From Orobanche coerulescens (lineage: Eukaryota > Streptophyta > Magnoliopsida > Lamiales > Orobanchaceae): a DNA stretch of 64,000 bases. How positions within the stretch are numbered: position 1 is the stretch's first letter; the number at the start of each line of letters is the position of its first letter. The stretch lies in contig CM065804.1 in the NCBI GenBank assembly GCA_033398695.1, positions 54,715,501-54,779,500 on the forward strand, in the 5' to 3' direction. The notes beneath the pieces were generated by a model. That model was not told the DNA's origin. It worked only from the letters and a program-made list of their open reading frames with translations, and searched no databases. This document shows, piece after piece, positions 9,281 to 21,310 of this stretch. The translations under genes were made by a program, and so were the position numbers.

Positions 9281-11673
9281 TGTAATATCCGGATTTATTA
9301 TTGAGTATTTCATCTGTATTTGAGCCCTGTGTTATTCGGAATTATGATATCGATAATTGGAGTATGATATTTTCTATATCTGTATCCTTATACATGAGTA
9401 TAACAACATGTAAATTTTCTCATGCGAACACGTGATAACGTACGCTAAGAATGTAGCTTAACGTACGTTATTGGCTAAAACTAGCGTACGCTACGAATGA
9501 AGAATTACGTGTGTTAGGCAATCAATTATTGAGCTAGGCGGCTAGCACATGCGCCAGCCGAACATGGGTCCGGATAAGATTCCCGCGGGTGTACCTGGAC
9601 AATTTTGGAGTCAACGCTAATTAGCATGCGCTAAGGACAATAAGATAGTGTGCGCTAATCAGTTAACGTGCAGAAACATTATATAAGGTACAGTACCCTT
9701 ATTTCATTTGGTTTACGTTTCCTTCACTCGTTCTTCATATCTTAGAAAGTCCAGCAAGCCTTACCTACTTCTTAAACACATATAAATCCTCCTTACATGA
9801 TCATTGAAGATTGGAGAGTACTTACACTTGATCATTGAAGAAGAAACTCACTTTGAAGTGACACACAAGCAACCGGGGTTAAAGTCTACCTACTGTTTCA
9901 GTGTTTTCTTCATCTTAAGGCATGTTAATACTATCTCCTACCTTGGATTCGTGTTATTCAGGATATGAGGATTATGCTATCAAGATATTGAGTTCCATTG
10001 ATGAATTATCCGAACAACATCATGTTTATAAGTTGGAATGTTTATACTTAAGATATCATCATTGGAAACATCATGATTAACATCTTACCACGTCGAATGA
10101 TGAGAGAAATATTCTGAGATTGATTATCCGTATTGATGATGATACCATATTGGTCGTAGATGTAAAGTTGTTATCACTTTTGTTAAACGGACTTAGGAAA
10201 GAATCGTAGAAGTTTTGAATACTTTCTTATAAGTTGGAATTGTTAGTTCATCTTCATGGTTAAATCGGGATGTAATGATGATATCGGAATCTAGTGCATC
10301 GATCTTAAGAACACCGAACTTCGCATAAGAATTGTAATCAAGATGGAATATGGTGTTGTGATAATTATGTGTATCCTTGTATCTCGATGATGTTTGAATC
10401 CATGAGATCATTTGTATTGAGATGAACGTAATATGCATGGAGATAACGTATATTAAACACTGAGGATTTCGTAAGTTTCATCACCGTTAGAACAATCGAC
10501 TGTCCAGGGAAGAACTGTCATACATGTTTAGCGTGCGCTAAGCTTTATAGTTAACGTGCGCTATCAGGCATAAGTTAACGTACACTACGCTTAGAACGTA
10601 ACGTGCATTATATCATCAGACGAGTCAATCGACTGATCAGTGAGGTACTGACAGTGCATGGTTAGCGTACGCTAGACTTCGTTTTATGGCGTGCGCTAAC
10701 AAGTAGCCTTAACGTACGCTACATAGGATACGTAGCGTGCATTAAGCAAGCCAGGCAGATTACGTTTTTTGAACTTTCGACCATAATTTGGATTGTTAGA
10801 TGTCCGTACGACGTGAGATGAACTCTATATTATTTCTTTTGTTTAAGGTTCGAGCTTGCTACGTGATTGATCGAAGGGGCAACCTTCGAATGTTTCGTTT
10901 GTCGTGGAAGTATTGTTCTTGTCTTAAAATCGAGAAAAGTACCTTAATTGTTTTATATATTGATGTTATACATATTGTTGTACATGTATGTCAATGTTGT
11001 ATGTCCACATCGTGTTGGTCCGACAGGATCATCGGGGGATCTATGCTAGCGTGCGCTGGATCATCGGACGGGTTTTTTCCACCTCGGGTTGGTTTGACGG
11101 AATCATCGGGGGGTCTAGGCACTGAACGCTGGATCATTGGATTTACCATGTGTATGTTGTGATATCATGTTGTGATTATCATGTGTGTATGTTATTATTG
11201 AGTTTCTCGTAGGAGAAGACTCTTTGGTTCTTTGTCATTTATGTTATTATTATTCTTCGTGAGGTGTTGAATAATATGTTGTGGTACTTGTACTAGCATA
11301 GTTGTGCTAACTCCTTCGGGGGTGAACATTTGTTTAAGTTCAGGATCCAGGAGAGCGGAGAAACAACCACTGGAGTTGCATGAAGACGAGAGTGCATAAT
11401 GATGTTGCAGCCGGGTTTATTTATTTGTTGTTTGTGTCGTTTTAATAAGTACTCGAGTACGTCGTCGTTTGTGATGATTTGGATTTGGTGTTGTATTAAT
11501 ACTTTTCCTTTGGAAATTTGTATTTTCAGTATTAGTCAGAACTGTTATATTTTATTTCAGTTACTTTCATACGTTGGTATCTGTTATTGTCTTTTCATTT
11601 CTTCAGCCTTGTAAATCCCTATGTAAAGGATTTACGGTGCTGTAATATTCCTGAATATATCGGGGGTGTTACA
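9281..11673 (+). repeat. Chromovirus C 5' LTR
   Basis: The LTR starts TGTAATATCCGG and ends GGGGGTGTTACA. Palindromes TAACGTACGCTA (9436), TAACGTACGTTA (9459) and TAGCGTACGCTA (9482) lead to a TATA box at 9680-9686. A second palindrome group lies downstream at 10529-10745. A GC-rich two-unit repeat around 11015-11150 is built on a GACGGGATCATCGGGG-like core. The 120-codon open frame at 10800-11162 recurs in the other LTR but has no family signature. Confidence 0.92.
9680..9686 (+). promoter_or_regulatory. TATA box of C LTR
   Basis: TATATAA follows the first palindrome group. The matching site in the 3' LTR is at 16724-16730. The nearest complete palindrome ends at 9657, and a degenerate one (TAACGTGCAGAA) ends at 9675. 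Confidence 0.6.
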
Positions 11674-11678
11674 AATTA

Positions 11679-11690
11679 TGGTATCAGAGC
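11679..11690 (+). other. Primer-binding site of C (initiator tRNA-Met)
   Basis: TGGTATCAGAGC is a perfect match to the usual tRNA-Met site, five bases past the LTR end. Confidence 0.9.
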
Positions 11691-11815
11691 TAAGATTATG
11701 GATATCTTGGCCATTGGGTTAAAATAGGGGTCATATATGTCTTTTGAGGTAACCGGTCGCGAATAACATTATTGTACTGCCTACGTCTTCATGTGAGCGG
11801 TGGTTGTAAGTTCCT

Positions 11816-11906
11816 AAACTCTATCTCGTCCTTTACATGTTGTATCTCTTTATACTTGAACATTGAATGATATTGTTTCCTGTATATTGAGTATTTATGC
11901 TTACAG
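11816..11906 (+). other. Candidate leader intron of C
   Basis: A donor GTAAGT at 11816 and an acceptor TTACAG ending at 11906 would remove 91 bp, placing the splice junction one base before the gag ATG (11908). The donor block (GTGGTTGTAAGT) is shared with A, D and E. This is inferred from consensus and conservation only. Confidence 0.4.
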
Positions 11907-11907
11907 T

Positions 11908-14900
11908 ATGTTGAGAGGTGGACGTGGACGTGGTCGCGGCCGCAGACGCGGACGAAGGAATGCCGAAAGAGAAGCTTCGCCTTCTAATCAGGTGAGCCAC
12001 AGCTCAGGCGAGCCATAGAGATCTATTAATAATGAACCGGAACCTGCTGTGCCAGAAATCCTTCGTCAGGTTGTGAACCCGATGACTCAGTTCGCCCAGG
12101 TCGTGGGCCGAATGCAGGTGGCAGTAGGGTTACAACAGGGAGATCGACAACAGGGTTTCCCAGACATGGGAAATCGAGGTGACCGATGGCTACAAGAGGT
12201 GGCAAAGATGCAACCACCTAAATTCGACGGTATTTCTGAGACTCCCACCTAGGATCATTGGTTAAAGGAATTGGAGAAAAATTTTGCCGGGATTAATTGC
12301 CCAGACGATCGGAAAGCCTCTATTGCTCAGTACTTTCTGATAGGGGAAGCATCCGAGTGGTGGGAAGCCATTCGGCCTGTAGACCATGATACTGATTGGA
12401 CAGAATTTAAATTGATGATGGAAGCTCAGTACTGCCCTCATCCAGTGAGGGAAGCCAAAGTTCGGGAGTTTTTCTCTACTCAGCCTTCAGATGTGCCAGT
12501 ATCTCAGGCAATTAAGACGTTTAACCAGCAGCTGGCATTTGTTCGACATCTAGTCAGAACAGATGCAGAAATGATGATCCATTTTGATATGAGAATGAAA
12601 CCAGAAATCCAGAGGTACATGTCCAATTTTGAATGTACCACTCTCCGTCAATACCAGGATAAAGCATTGGCGTATGAAATCAAGGAAGCAGCAATTGAGA
12701 AGTTTGCATAATCCAAGAAGCAAAAAGTCTCCGGTAGTTTCACGGAACACAAGAGTAGTGGGTCCCACAAGGCCAAGTCATCCTTTCATTCTTTCAAGAA
12801 ACCTCCACACCCAGTTAGGAGCGGAAAGAACTTCGGAGCAGCATCAACCACGACGGATGTCACCAGGAAATGCTTTAACTGTGCCCAGACGGGGCACTAT
12901 CGATGGAATTGCCCCCTACCTGCCGTTTGTTTTGATTGTGGTCGAGAGGGACATCGTGCGGTGTTTTGTGAAGAGGCTGCAAAGTCTTTTAGAGCCCGTA
13001 CACCACAATCAGTTTAGAAGGAAGCCAGTATCCAACAGACGCAGCAAAGTGTTCAGATGCCTCAGAATTTTAGCCGCAGACGAGGCCGAGGACAGTGGGA
13101 CCGAAAGGGTACATCGAGTGTTGGATCTGTTCCCCCACGTATGTACGAGATGAGGAGAACAGATGATCAGGATGCTGATGTTGCATCAGGTACTGTTCAG
13201 ATCCTTCCCCATCCAGTTAGCGTTTTATTCGATACAAGAGCTTCGCATTCATTTATATCCTTATCTTGTGTAAATCGTTTGAATATTTCTGGTTTTTATG
13301 ATTGTGAACCTTATGTTGTGGGTTTACCGAGCGGAGAGAGGATTGTTGGAAACATAGAAACTAGAGATTTCCCTGTATCATTTGGAGGCAGAGAGTGGCT
13401 CTCAAATCTGATTGTGATAGAAATGCAGGGAGACGACCTGATACTCGGAGATGATTGGCTTAATCGATATGGAGCTATTGTAAACTACCAAAAGAGGAAT
13501 ATCTCGTTGATCGCTGATGATGGTTCCGAAATACTGTTTGAAGGATAGAGACCAGGAAGCTCAGGAAAGATGATCAAGGCGATGAAAGCTGTCAAATTGT
13601 TGAAACAAGGCTGTACCGGATACTGGTGCTATGCAATGAAGAAAGAAGACGTAATTGTGGAACTTTCATCCATTCCTGTTGTAAACGAATTTCCGGATGT
13701 ATTCCCTGATGAGTTACCTGGACTACCTCCACGACGGGATGTAGAATTCACCATCGAGCTGGAACCCGGAGCTACACCAATTTCTAAGGCGCCGTATCGT
13801 ATGGCACCTAATGAGATGTACGAACTGAAAAAGCAACTGGAGGAGTTACTGGACAAAGGCTATATCCAGCCAAGCGTTTCGCCCTGGGGAGCACCAGTTC
13901 TTTTTGTCCAGAAGAAGGATGGATCGCTTCGACTGTGTATTGACTATCGAGAGCTGAACAAGATGACGATTAAGAACAAGTATCCGTTGCCACGGATTGA
14001 TGATTTGTTTGACCAGTTACAAGGAGCAACAGTGTTTTCTAAAATCGATCTGAGATCAGGATATCATCAGCTAAGGATTAAGGAATCTGATGTTCCGAAA
14101 TGAGCGTTCAGAACTCGCTACGAACACTATGAGTTTGTAGTGATGTCGTTTGGTCTCACTAATGCACCTACTATATTCATGCAATTGATGAACCGAGTGT
14201 TCATCGAGTATTTGGATAAATTTGTGGTTGTGTTCATTGATGACATTCTGGTATATTCTAAGAGCCCGGAAGAGCATGCACAGCATTTACGGATTGTGTT
14301 AGACCTGTTGAGAAATGAACAATTGTACGCCAAACTTTCTAAGTGTGAATTCTGGCTAAATGAAGTCATGTTCCTCGGCCATGTGGTATCAGCTGAAGGA
14401 GTCCGAGTAGATCCTCAGAAGATCGAAGCAGATATGGATTGGAAGCCTCCAAAGGGCGTGAAATAAGTCCGAAGTTTCTTAGGACTTACTGGATATTATC
14501 ATCGGTTCGTGGAAGGGTTTTCCAAAATTACCCGTCCACTTACTCGACTACTACAGAAAACTCAAAAGTTTGAGTGGAATGAGATGTGCCAGAATAGCTT
14601 TGATGAATTGAAGAAGAGATTGACGACGGCACCAATTTTAGCACTCCCACGAGGAACTGGAGGATTCATAGTTTACAGTGATGCTTCAAACCAAGGACTC
14701 GGATGTGTATTGATGCGGAACGAGAAGGTGATCGCTTATGCGTCCCGACAGCTGAAACCTTATGAAGTGAATTAACCAACGCATGATTTGGAGCTGGCAG
14801 CAGTAGTTTTTGCTTTGAAAATCTGGAGACATTACCTGTACGGGACTCACTGTCAAATCTTTATGGATCACAAGAGTCTCAAATACATCTTCAGTTAGAA

Positions 14901-16289
14901 AGAGTTGAATATGCGGCAAAGGAGATGGTTGTAACTTATTAAGGACTATGACTTGGAGATTCTTTATCATCCAGGCAAAGCAAATGTAGTGGCCGATATA
15001 CTTAGCCGCAAGCCTGTTTCTATTCACATGCTGGAGAATCTGACCTCCCAGCTTAGCATTCAACGAGAGATGATTCGAGAATGAATAGAAGTATGGTTGC
15101 AAAGAGTACAAGGACAACTGTGCGTGATGGAAATAACTTCATCGTTAATCGAAGAAATCAAATTAGCAGGTTAAGATCGAGCATCAACGACCTGCCGGAA
15201 TGTTGAAGCCTCTCCCGATTCCTGAATGGAAGTGGGAGGACATATCGATGGACTTTATCACTAATATGCCGAGAATCAAGATAGGAATGAACATGATTTG
15301 GGTGATAGTTGATCGTTTAACCAAATTGGCTCATTTTCTAGGCATTAAGGACACTTGGGGACCCGAGAAGTTGGCACGAGTGTTTATTACAGAGATAGTC
15401 CGATTGCATGGTACCGAAGACTATTATTTCTGATCGAGACGGTCACTTTGTATCGCATTTTTGGAAAGCAGTTCATAAGGCCTTGGGGACCGAATTGAAC
15501 TTCAGCATAGCTTATCACCCGCAGACTGACGGACAATCCGATAGGACTATTCAATCGGTGGAAGATATGCTGATGGCTTGTGCCTTAGATTGGTCAACTG
15601 ATTGGGAAGTTCATATACCGTTGATTGAATTCACTTACAACAATAGTTGGCATGCTTCCATTTAGATGGCACCATTTGAGGCATTATATGGGAGGAGATG
15701 CAGATCGCCCCGATGTTGGGATGATTCATCAGACTTGATCGGGACATAACCGGAGTTGATCGTACAGACACGAGAGAAGATAGCCTTGATTCGTGAAAGG
15801 CTGTTGACCGCCCAGAGTCGACAGAAATCTTATGCAGACGTACGTCGTTGCCCATTGGAGTTCAGTACTAGAGACCACGTACTTTTAAAGGTTTTTTCTA
15901 CTCGGGGAATATTTCGTTTTGGAAGGAAGGGAAAGTTGAGTCCTAGGTATATCGGACCGTTCGAGATTCTTGAAAGAGTTGGAGAGTTGGCATACAGATT
16001 AGCATTACCGCCGTCATTAAGCCATGTTCATAACGTGTTCCATGTATCCCAGTTACGGAGATATATACCGGATCCTAGTCATGTCATTGATTTCGGCGAG
16101 ATCGAAATTGCTCAGGATGGAACGTTTGACGAAAGACCGGTCAGGATACTCGATAGTCGAGTTAAGCAGTTGAGGAACAAACCAATCGCTTTGGTCAAAG
16201 TTCAGTGGTCACGCCACGGAGTGGAAGAAGCCACTTGGGAAATGGAAGATAGCATGAAGTCCAGATATCCAGAGTTATTTTCGTCTTGA
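11908..16289 (+). pseudogene. gag-pol: Chromovirus C gag-pol polyprotein, broken
   Basis: One frame once encoded capsid, protease, RT, RNase H and integrase. The start MLRGGRGRGR is at 11908. Capsid motifs CPDDRKASIAQYFL and EASEWWEA lie near 12300-12365. Two zinc knuckles (CFNCAQTGHYRWNC, CFDCGREGHRAVFC) lie near 12871-12970. The protease site reads FDTRAS (13229), so the catalytic Gly is Arg. RT has CIDYRELN and FIDDIL; RNase H has YSDASNQGLG. More than ten stops interrupt it. A deletion at about 15172 removes the integrase zinc domain, and a frameshift lies near 15412. The end carries a chromodomain-like tail (WSRHGVEEATWE). Confidence 0.93.
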
Positions 16290-16324
16290 GTTTCGGGACG
16301 AAACTCCTTTTTAGTAGGAGAGTA
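16288..16324 (+). other. Stop-codon hairpin and polypurine tract of C
   Basis: The pol stop TGA (16287-16289) runs into a perfect 8-bp stem: arms GAGTTTCG (16288-16295) and CGAAACTC (16299-16306) with loop GGA. The purine tract TAGTAGGAGAGTA precedes the 3' LTR at 16325. Confidence 0.85.
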
Positions 16325-18718
16325 TGTAATATTCGGATTTATTATTGAGTATTTCATCTGTATTTGAGCCCTGTATTATTCAGAATTGTGATATCGATAA
16401 TTGGAGTATGATATTTCCTATATTTGTATCCTTGTATATGAGTATAACAACATGTAAATTTTCTCATGCGAACACGTGATAACGTACGCTAAGAATGTAG
16501 CTTAACGTACGTTATCGGCTAAAACTAGCGTACGCTACGAATGAAGAATTGCGTGCGTTAGGTAGTCAATTATTGAGCTAGGTGGCTAGCACATGCGCCA
16601 GCCGGACATGGGTTCGGATAAGATTCCCGCGGGTGTACCTGGACAATTTTGGAGTCAACGCTAATTAGCATGCGCTAAGGACAGTAAGATAGCGTGCGCT
16701 AATTAGTTAACGTGCAGAAGCATTATATAATGGACAGCACCCTCATTTCATTTGGTTTACGTTTCCTTCACTAGTTCTTCATATCTTGGAAAGTCCAGAG
16801 AGCCTTACCTACTTCTTAAAACACATATAAACCCTCCTTACATTATCATTGAAGATTGGGGAGTACTTACACTTGATCATTGAAGAAGAAACTCACTTTA
16901 AAGTGACACACAAGCAACCGGGGTTGAAGTCTACCTACTGTTTCAGTATTTTCTTCATCTTAAGGTATGTTAATACTATCTCCTACCTTGGATTCGTGTT
17001 ATTAAGGATATGAGGATTATGCTATCAAGATATTGAGTTCCATTGATGAATTATCCGAATAACATCATGTTTATAAGTTGGAATGTTTATACTTAAGATA
17101 TCATCGTTGGAAACATCATGATTAACATCTTACCACATCGAATGATGAGAGAAATATTCTAAGATTGATTATCCGTATTGATGATGATACCATATTGGTC
17201 GTAGACGTAAAGTTGTTATCACTTTTGTTAAACGGACTTAGGAAAGAATCGTAGAAGTTTTGCATCCTTTCTTTTAAGTTGGAATTGTTAGTTCATCTTC
17301 ATGGTTAAATTGGGATGTAATGATGATATCAGAATCTAGTGCATCGATCTTAAGAACACCGAACTTCGCATAAGAATTGTAATCAAGATGGAATATGGTG
17401 TTGTGATAATTATGTGTACCCTTGTATCTCAAAGATGTTTGAATCCGTGAGATCATTTGTATTGAGATAAACGTAATATGCATGGAGATAACGTATATTA
17501 AACACTGAGGATTTCGTAAGTTTCATCACTGTTAGAACAGTCGACTTCCCAGGGAAGAACTGTCATACATGTTTAGCGTGCGCTAAGCTTTATAGTTAAC
17601 GTGCGCTATCAGGCATAAGTTAATGTACGCTATGCTTAGAACGTAACGTGTGTTATATCATCAGACGAGTCAATCAACTGATCAGTGAGGTACTGATAGT
17701 GCATGGTTAGCGTACGCTAGACTTCGTTTTATGGCATGCACTAACAAGTAACCTTAATGTATGCTACATAGGATACATAGCGTGCGTTAAGCAAGCCAGG
17801 CAGATTACGTTTTATGAACTTTCGACCGTAATTTGGATTTTTAGATGTCCGTACGATGTGAGATGAACTCTGTATTATTTCTTTTGTTTAAGGTTCGAGC
17901 TTGCTACGTGATTGATCGAAGGGGCAACCTTCGAGTGTTTCGTTTGTCGTGGAAGTATTGTTCTTGTCTTCGAATCGAGGCGAGTACCTTAATTGTTTTA
18001 TGTATTGATGTTATACATATTGTTGTACATGTATGTCGGTGTTGTATGTCCACACCGTGTTGGTCCGACGGGATCATCGGGGAATCTATGCTAGCGTGCG
18101 CTGGATCATCGGACGGGTTTTTTCCACCTTGGGTTGGTTTGACGGAATCATTGGGGGGTCTAGGCAGTGAATGCTGGATCATTAGAATTACCATGTGTAT
18201 GTTGTGATATCATGTTGCGATTATCATGTGTGTATGTTATTATTGAGTTTCTAGCAGGAGAAGACTCTTTGGTTCTTTGTCATTTATGTTATTATTATTC
18301 TTCGTGAGGTGTTGAATAATATGTTGTGGTACTTGTACTAGCATCGTTGTGTTAACCCCTTCGGGGGTGAACATTTGTTTATGTTCAGGATCCAGGAGAG
18401 CGGAGAAACAACCACTGGAGTTGCATGACGACGAGGGTGCATAATGATGTTCCGGCCGGGTTTATTTGTCTGTTGTTTGTATCGTTTTAATAAGTACTCA
18501 AGTACATCGTCGTTTGTGATGATTTGGATTTGGTGTTGTGTTAATACTTTTCCTTTGGACATTTGTATTTTCAGTATTGGTCAGAATTGTTGTATTTTAT
18601 TTCAGTTACTTTCATACGTTGGTATTTGTTATTGTCTTTTCATTTCTTTAGCCTTGTAAATCCCTATGTAAAGGATTTACGGTGCTGTAATATTCCTGAA
18701 TATATTGGGGGTGTTACA
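16325..18718 (+). repeat. Chromovirus C 3' LTR
   Basis: This is a 2394-bp partner of 9281-11673 with the same palindrome groups, TATA box and GC-rich repeat. Differences from the 5' LTR are mainly transitions, as expected from cytosine methylation and deamination. Confidence 0.92.
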
Positions 18719-19023
18719 ATTCTAGTATCATACGAGGATCAAACAACATAGGCCACATAATCACAAATTACCTTTAAACTCCACATCATAACACAAAATC
18801 ATACAAGCTCGTATATCACAAGGCACAATATAGTAGGGAGACTTACATCCACAGGTCGCACGAAGATGATGGCTGCACCTCGATACTAATCACGACCAAC
18901 ATCGCAGATGACGTGTCACGAAACGACTTAGACAGACACAATCTGACAGGACAAGACACGACAGCACCCGACTGGACCCGACAGCCTAGGTTTCCGCAAC
19001 CCAAGGCGCTCCGATACCATAAA
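18719..19023 (-). other. Leader of A, proximal part, with primer-binding site
   Basis: The sequence resumes after element C with duplication ATTCT (18719-18723). The minus-strand primer site TGGTATCGGAGC is at 19019-19008. The adjoining leader matches D closely (shared block GTGCGACCTGTGGATGTAAG). That block contains a strong 5' splice-site match, TGTAAGT. Confidence 0.75.
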
Positions 19024-20624
19024 TGTAACACCCCCATAATCAAACCGGGAATATTACACGCCGTAGACCCTCTCCGTGAGGATCCACCAGGCTAGACATC
19101 GAAACCACCCAATAACTTACATACCGACATGATGAAATACCAAATCCGTAGACCAACTTGGTCTTTCGTCACTAACATACAAATCAAAAATACACATTTC
19201 TATCTCGACTCATACCCATGCAAGGGTATAATACACTCACAAACAAAAAGTACGACAGCGAAAAAGACCATACACGTACTCCGACTGACTGTACCCAAAA
19301 CTGGCCTTCATGTGATTAGTATCATTCCCCTTCCATCATCCTTCGCGCCGATCCTGTGTTTTGCTCCCAAACATGCATGTACCTGGATGCAAAACAGACA
19401 TCCACCCCCCGAATACTAGGGGGTTAGCAAAACTCCACTGTTTTGCTAGTGCAAGTATAAAATTCAAATACGATCCATACATAACACATTCCGAGAATAC
19501 AACAAAAGACTTCCCGGGATATTTTGTTTAACTAAAAATAGTTCAAGTCTTGAAAGTAGAAACAAAACAAGAAAGCACTTTGAAAACACTTCCAAATCTC
19601 GGAAGTTTTGAAAACATTTGTGATTGAAAAGTTCTTAATTCTACAAAAGCCACTTAGGGTCACAGCCCCAAAGTTCATTTTCCAAAATGCAAATCCGTTA
19701 ACAAAACACGGGGTCCACGACCCGATCATTTCGATCACCAAACACATGGTCCACGGCCCGATCATTCCGATCACCAAACACAGGGTCCACGACCCGATCA
19801 TTCCGATCACCAAACACAGGGTCCACGACCCGATCATCCACTTCAATTCACTTCCAAAAACACATTACATATAACACATTATTTTTATGCCATTTTAGCC
19901 AAACACCAAGACTCGATATATAATGTCTCTCGACCTCGATCACCAAGCATTGTGATGCTCCGGACATATCACAATTAATCATCAGTACAAACACTCTGGC
20001 AATTCTCGCGACCCGGTCCAGCCTCCGGTCCCGCCGTAAGGCCACCAAGTCCCTGTGCGCCCCGTCGAGCGACCCCAAGTGAGAATGCCCACTCGAAGTA
20101 CCTCTCGCGACCCGATCCAGCCGCTAAGCCACCAGGTCCCCGTGTGACCCCGTCGAGTCAATCCCCGAGTGAGAGTACCCGAGAAAAACCTTACAACTCT
20201 CATAAATTCTCATTTCCAAAACCACAATCCTCAAGAGTCAACCATAACATATATAGTCGAGGTCTTTTGCTATCCAACACATACTCACGACCCATAATTA
20301 ATACTATCCACAAGGAAACACACTTATCTCAACAACACCGAATGACACAACTAATATCACACAACTCACATATTCACCGATAACCACATGACTCCACGCA
20401 CAATTCTTAACATAAGGATTGAACCTTAAATTACCGACGACATAATCACACATAATGACATCACCCGCAAGTAAGGAGATCCTATACTCAACACTAACAC
20501 ACATAGTCAATTAAGCACATTAATTCCCGAACACAAGAGTCATCTTTTAAGAAAACCATGATTGTAAATATACCGATTCTTTTGAAAAATGGTTGTAAAC
20601 AATTCGTTTAGCACATATCGTTGA
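19024..20624 (-). repeat. Chromovirus A 5' LTR, part next to the primer site
   Basis: It matches 3850-5552 of the other LTR. The match stops at 20621-20624, where the sequence switches to element B. At that junction TGA is common to both sides, as in microhomology joining. About 504 bp of A LTR (equivalent to 5553-6056) is missing here. Confidence 0.85.
19713..19856. repeat. 36-bp tandem repeat, 4 units (right A LTR)
   Basis: This is the counterpart of the array at 4541-4684, with units at 19713, 19749, 19785 and 19821. The second unit differs (ATGGTCCACGGCC). Both LTRs keep four units, so copy number has not changed since insertion. Confidence 0.9.
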
Positions 20625-21310
20625 GTGGATCAACCCGAACATATTCTGATCGAGCCGAGTCCTGGGCACGATTTCCCGGCAGCGAGTGATTATTTCCCGG
20701 GTTTCGGCCCGCACCGCGGCCTCTCCCCGTGCATCCCCTGACAGCTCTCCCCATACTGAAGTAGGAAGGTCGTATAATGATTATATTTCCCCGCATGATT
20801 ATCACGTTATGATTATGCCATGAGATGATGAAAATGAGTATACATGCTCTAACTTAGTGATTATATGAATGATTTACTGAAGTGACATGATTATCTGATG
20901 AAATTCTTAAAATGATTATCTTGAATAACTTTACAAGATTGATAATATGATCATCCAGATTGACAACTGAGTAATGAAATGAATTGAGTAATTAATGAGT
21001 TAACATGATCGTCCTGATTATTAACTGAGTAATGAAATGAATTAAGTGATTAATGAGTTAACATGATCGTCCTAATCACAATGAATGATGATGTTTGAGG
21101 ATTGTTAATTGATGAATGATGAATGAATGACTATTGCCAGAAATTATACCATGGCGTTAGAAATCTTACAGTTCTTTCGGTCTGATTGGCTCGGCATTTG
21201 CACAGGTCACACGTGGCGCGAAAGTCCAATGATACTAGTCTGATGACGATGATTTCAAATGAGACATGACTCGGAAGGTAGTATTCAAAACCACGCTCCG
21301 ATACCAACTC
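20625..21310 (-). other. Second copy of the B leader and gag start, left of the 3' LTR
   Basis: It matches 27553-28235 and includes the primer site (21306-21295) and the gag start (MGRAVRGCTGRGRGAGRNPG). It should not occur outside the 3' LTR of a normal element. It breaks off at 20625, with TGA shared with the A LTR at the joint. Confidence 0.8.

Larger units (their letters stand above)
9281..18718 (+). mobile_element. Chromovirus C: full-length Tekay-like element
   Basis: The element is 9438 bp with ends TGTAATATCC/GGTGTTACA and the perfect duplication ATTCT (9276-9280, 18719-18723). It has LTRs of 2393 and 2394 bp, a Met-type primer site, one gag-pol frame and a purine tract. The LTRs differ by a few percent, mostly C/T and G/A, so it is a moderately old insertion. 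It is inactive because of many stops, a deletion and a frameshift in pol. It lies inside the leader of A in the opposite orientation. Confidence 0.93.

Noticed and set aside
10800..11162. 120-codon open frame in C LTR, repeated at 17845-18207
   Set aside because: Its persistence in both copies is explained by LTR duplication; no start context or family motif, and element genes lie elsewhere.
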